A stretch of 64,000 bases of DNA from Fodinibacter sp963811825 (lineage in GTDB: Bacteria; Actinomycetota; Actinomycetes; Actinomycetales; Dermatophilaceae). The notes beneath the pieces were generated by a model that worked only from the letters and a program-made list of their open reading frames with translations, ran no database searches and was not told where the DNA came from. This document shows positions 62,711 through 64,000 of this stretch, piece after piece. The first letter of the stretch is position 1; every line of letters starts with the position of its first letter. The position numbers and the translations under genes are program-made. The stretch lies in NCBI GenBank assembly GCA_963811825.1, contig CAWESS010000036.1:248001-312000 (forward strand). The letters are read 5' to 3'.

Positions 62711-63712
62711 TCACAGGCCCTTACCGGACACGAGCAGCTCGGCTCCGCCGATGACCTCGGCCGGGCCGCTCGGCGGGATCACCATGACGAAGGACTCGAG
62801 GTTGTTCAGCGTGAGCGACTTCTTCACCGTCTTCTTGCCCGTGAGCTTGACGTACTCCGCGGGGAGCACGAGCTCCTTGGTGGCCGGCTTCACGCCGAGG
62901 GTGTCGGTGCGCTTCATCAGCCCGAACGTCACCACTCCCCCGTCGGCGAGCCGGAAGGAGACGGCGTTCTTCAGCTCGGGCACGTGGACCTGGGTGAGGG
63001 TGCCGAGCTTGCCCAGCGCCTTGGCCTGGGCCGTGGCCGTCGTCTTCAGGGACGTCGCGAACGGGTTGTCGACGGAGACCGACTTCGTGGCCTTGGGCTT
63101 CGGGAAGGCCAGGGCTGCGGCGTAGGCGGCGACGAGCTGCTCGGGGGTTGCCGGCAGTCCCTCACCGTCGGTGATCTCGACCAACGGGGAGCCGGCGTTC
63201 TCCGGCGCCACGGCGGGGAGGGTGGCACCGCCGAACATCGGGACGCTGGAGACGACCCGGAACGGCTGGTCGGGCTCCTGCGAGATGAGCACGTGCAGCA
63301 TCTGGGTGTTGGTGGCCTCGTCCAGGGTCGACGCCATGATCGCCCGCGGCCAGGCGCGGCCCTGCGACTGCGCGACGACGGTGGGCTCGGGTGCAACGGC
63401 CAGCTCCGGGGTCGTCGCGGGGGCACCCGCACGGGCCGCTTCGGCGTTGGCCATCGTCAGTGCGTCGCCGGCGAGGAAGGCTGCTCGAGCCGTGGCCGCG
63501 GCCTTGGCATCACCCTCGACGGGCGCTTCGGCCTCGGCGAGCACCCGGGCGGCGATGGCCGCCGCCCCCTCGTCGTCCAGAGGTGCGGACACGGACTGCT
63601 CCGGCGGCGCCGGGCGCAGCCCGACGAGCGTGTCCTGGGTGCCGCAGCCTGCCAGGAGCAGGGCACTGGCCAGGGCGGCAGCGGCGACGACAGTCGCGGG
63701 ACGGCGGGTCAT
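62711..63712 (-). CDS. Probable lipoprotein, unknown function
   Basis: The 333-residue exported protein has a classical lipobox: a basic n-region (MTRRP), a hydrophobic stretch (VVAAAALASALLL) and LAGC with the lipidated Cys at about residue 23. The mature part has no recognisable enzyme motif. Two similar-sized halves with beta-rich stretches (RVVSSVPMFGG, KELVLPAEYVKLTGKK, SFVMVIPPSG) suggest a binding domain. The ATG at 63712 overlaps the upstream membrane-protein stop by 4 nt (ATGA), so the two may form a surface complex. Confidence 0.78.
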   Translation of the reverse strand: MTRRPATVVAAAALASALLLAGCGTQDTLVGLRPAPPEQSVSAPLDDEGAAAIAARVLAEAEAPVEGDAKAAATARAAFLAGDALTMANAEAARAGAPATTPELAVAPEPTVVAQSQGRAWPRAIMASTLDEATNTQMLHVLISQEPDQPFRVVSSVPMFGGATLPAVAPENAGSPLVEITDGEGLPATPEQLVAAYAAALAFPKPKATKSVSVDNPFATSLKTTATAQAKALGKLGTLTQVHVPELKNAVSFRLADGGVVTFGLMKRTDTLGVKPATKELVLPAEYVKLTGKKTVKKSLTLNNLESFVMVIPPSGPAEVIGGAELLVSGKGL

Positions 63713-64000
63713 CGCGTGACCTCCTCGAGGGTCGGCTGGGCATCTGCGACGGGCTCCTCGGCCCGGCCGCTGCGGGGCCACAGCAGGGCCAGGCCGGCGA
63801 GCAGGAGGAACAGGCCGGCCAGCACGGCCACGACGGCCTCGACGAACCAGGTCTTGTCCACCACGGTGAAGGTCACGGTCTCGAGCTCGCCGCCCTGCGT
63901 GGCGATGACGAGGGTCTCAGGCGCCTCGTCCTGCTCCACGGTGAGGGTCACGGGGCCTTCGGCGGAGTCCTGCTGGCGCCACAGGTCGGCCGCGCCGAGC
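63709..64000 (-). CDS. Membrane-anchored protein, C-terminal part (continues beyond window)
   Basis: Only the last 96 codons are inside the window and the frame stays open to its edge. The visible part has a beta-rich segment (TLVIATQGGELETVTFTVV), one membrane helix (VEAVVAVLAGLFLLLAGLALLW) and a short cytoplasmic tail rich in Glu. It therefore looks like a type I membrane protein with its bulk outside. Its stop overlaps the lipoprotein start. The internal GTG at 63951 is not needed as a start because the frame remains open upstream. Confidence 0.7.
   Translation of the reverse strand, partial: LGAADLWRQQDSAEGPVTLTVEQDEAPETLVIATQGGELETVTFTVVDKTWFVEAVVAVLAGLFLLLAGLALLWPRSGRAEEPVADAQPTLEEVTR

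Overview
This is a very GC-rich (roughly 70%) chromosomal segment. Its starts are largely GTG or ATG, many genes overlap by the 4-nt GTGA/ATGA signature, and many starts look leaderless, with a TAnnnT box 6-7 nt upstream. Gene content and order point to an actinobacterium, probably Micrococcales and perhaps Intrasporangiaceae-like. Supporting features are ilvBNC with a peptide-leader attenuator, gatCAB next to ligA, and core-MetE, mnmA, cysteine desulfurase, etfBA and the GlgE glycogen pathway. The broad order resembles the ilvC to etf stretch of Mycobacterium tuberculosis. The genus call is inference. I see no tRNA, rRNA, insertion sequence, prophage or CRISPR array.

Layout. 1-11.1 kb: branched-chain amino acid synthesis (ilvC cut by the window start, ilvN, ilvB, a Val/Leu-rich leader peptide with an attenuator, ilvE coupled to an RraA-family gene, and ilvD followed by an ABC exporter). 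11.2-19.9 kb: anti-sigma/ECF sigma pair, TspO homologue, MMPL transporter with a divergent MarR regulator, a short-chain dehydrogenase, membrane proteins, a SixA-type phosphatase and a DUF937 protein. 19.9-26.6 kb: gatB-gatA-gatC, a TRIC-like channel, an acetyltransferase remnant and ligA. 26.6-38.3 kb: a DinB-like protein, an alpha/beta hydrolase, an acyl-CoA ligase, the operon DUF1272-flavin protein/core-MetE/EamA exporter with a divergent MocR regulator, a DUF5995 protein, pirin, mnmA and cysteine desulfurase. 38.4-41.7 kb: etfA, etfB, enoyl-CoA hydratase and a YbjN-like protein. 41.7-58.4 kb: alpha-glucan metabolism (glgX, glgE, glgP, treS, pep2, glgB, pgm). It is interrupted by a PhyH-type oxygenase, a small membrane protein and a sulfide:quinone reductase remnant. 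58.4-64 kb: an ATP-grasp protein, two serine-hydrolase-fold esterases, a thioredoxin-fold/TPR protein, a lipoprotein and a membrane protein cut by the window end.

How the genes work together. The ilv genes supply every common step of Ile/Val synthesis and lead to Leu. TreS makes maltose from trehalose, Pep2 phosphorylates it, GlgE polymerises it and GlgB branches it. GlgP and GlgX mobilise the polymer and Pgm links glucose-1-phosphate to glycolysis. EtfAB and enoyl-CoA hydratase belong to fatty-acid oxidation together with the acyl-CoA ligase upstream.

Quality. At least seven otherwise well-conserved reading frames (ilvD, the MMPL transporter, the dehydrogenase, the hydrolase at 27-28 kb, the EamA exporter, etfA, glgX) are each broken by what looks like one small indel. 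Several lie in short G/C runs. I read this mainly as residual sequencing error and annotate those genes at full length. Two other lesions look like real decay: a truncated acetyltransferase, and an in-frame fusion of the front of a sulfide:quinone reductase to the tail of a DsrE-like protein behind a CsoR/CstR-type operator.
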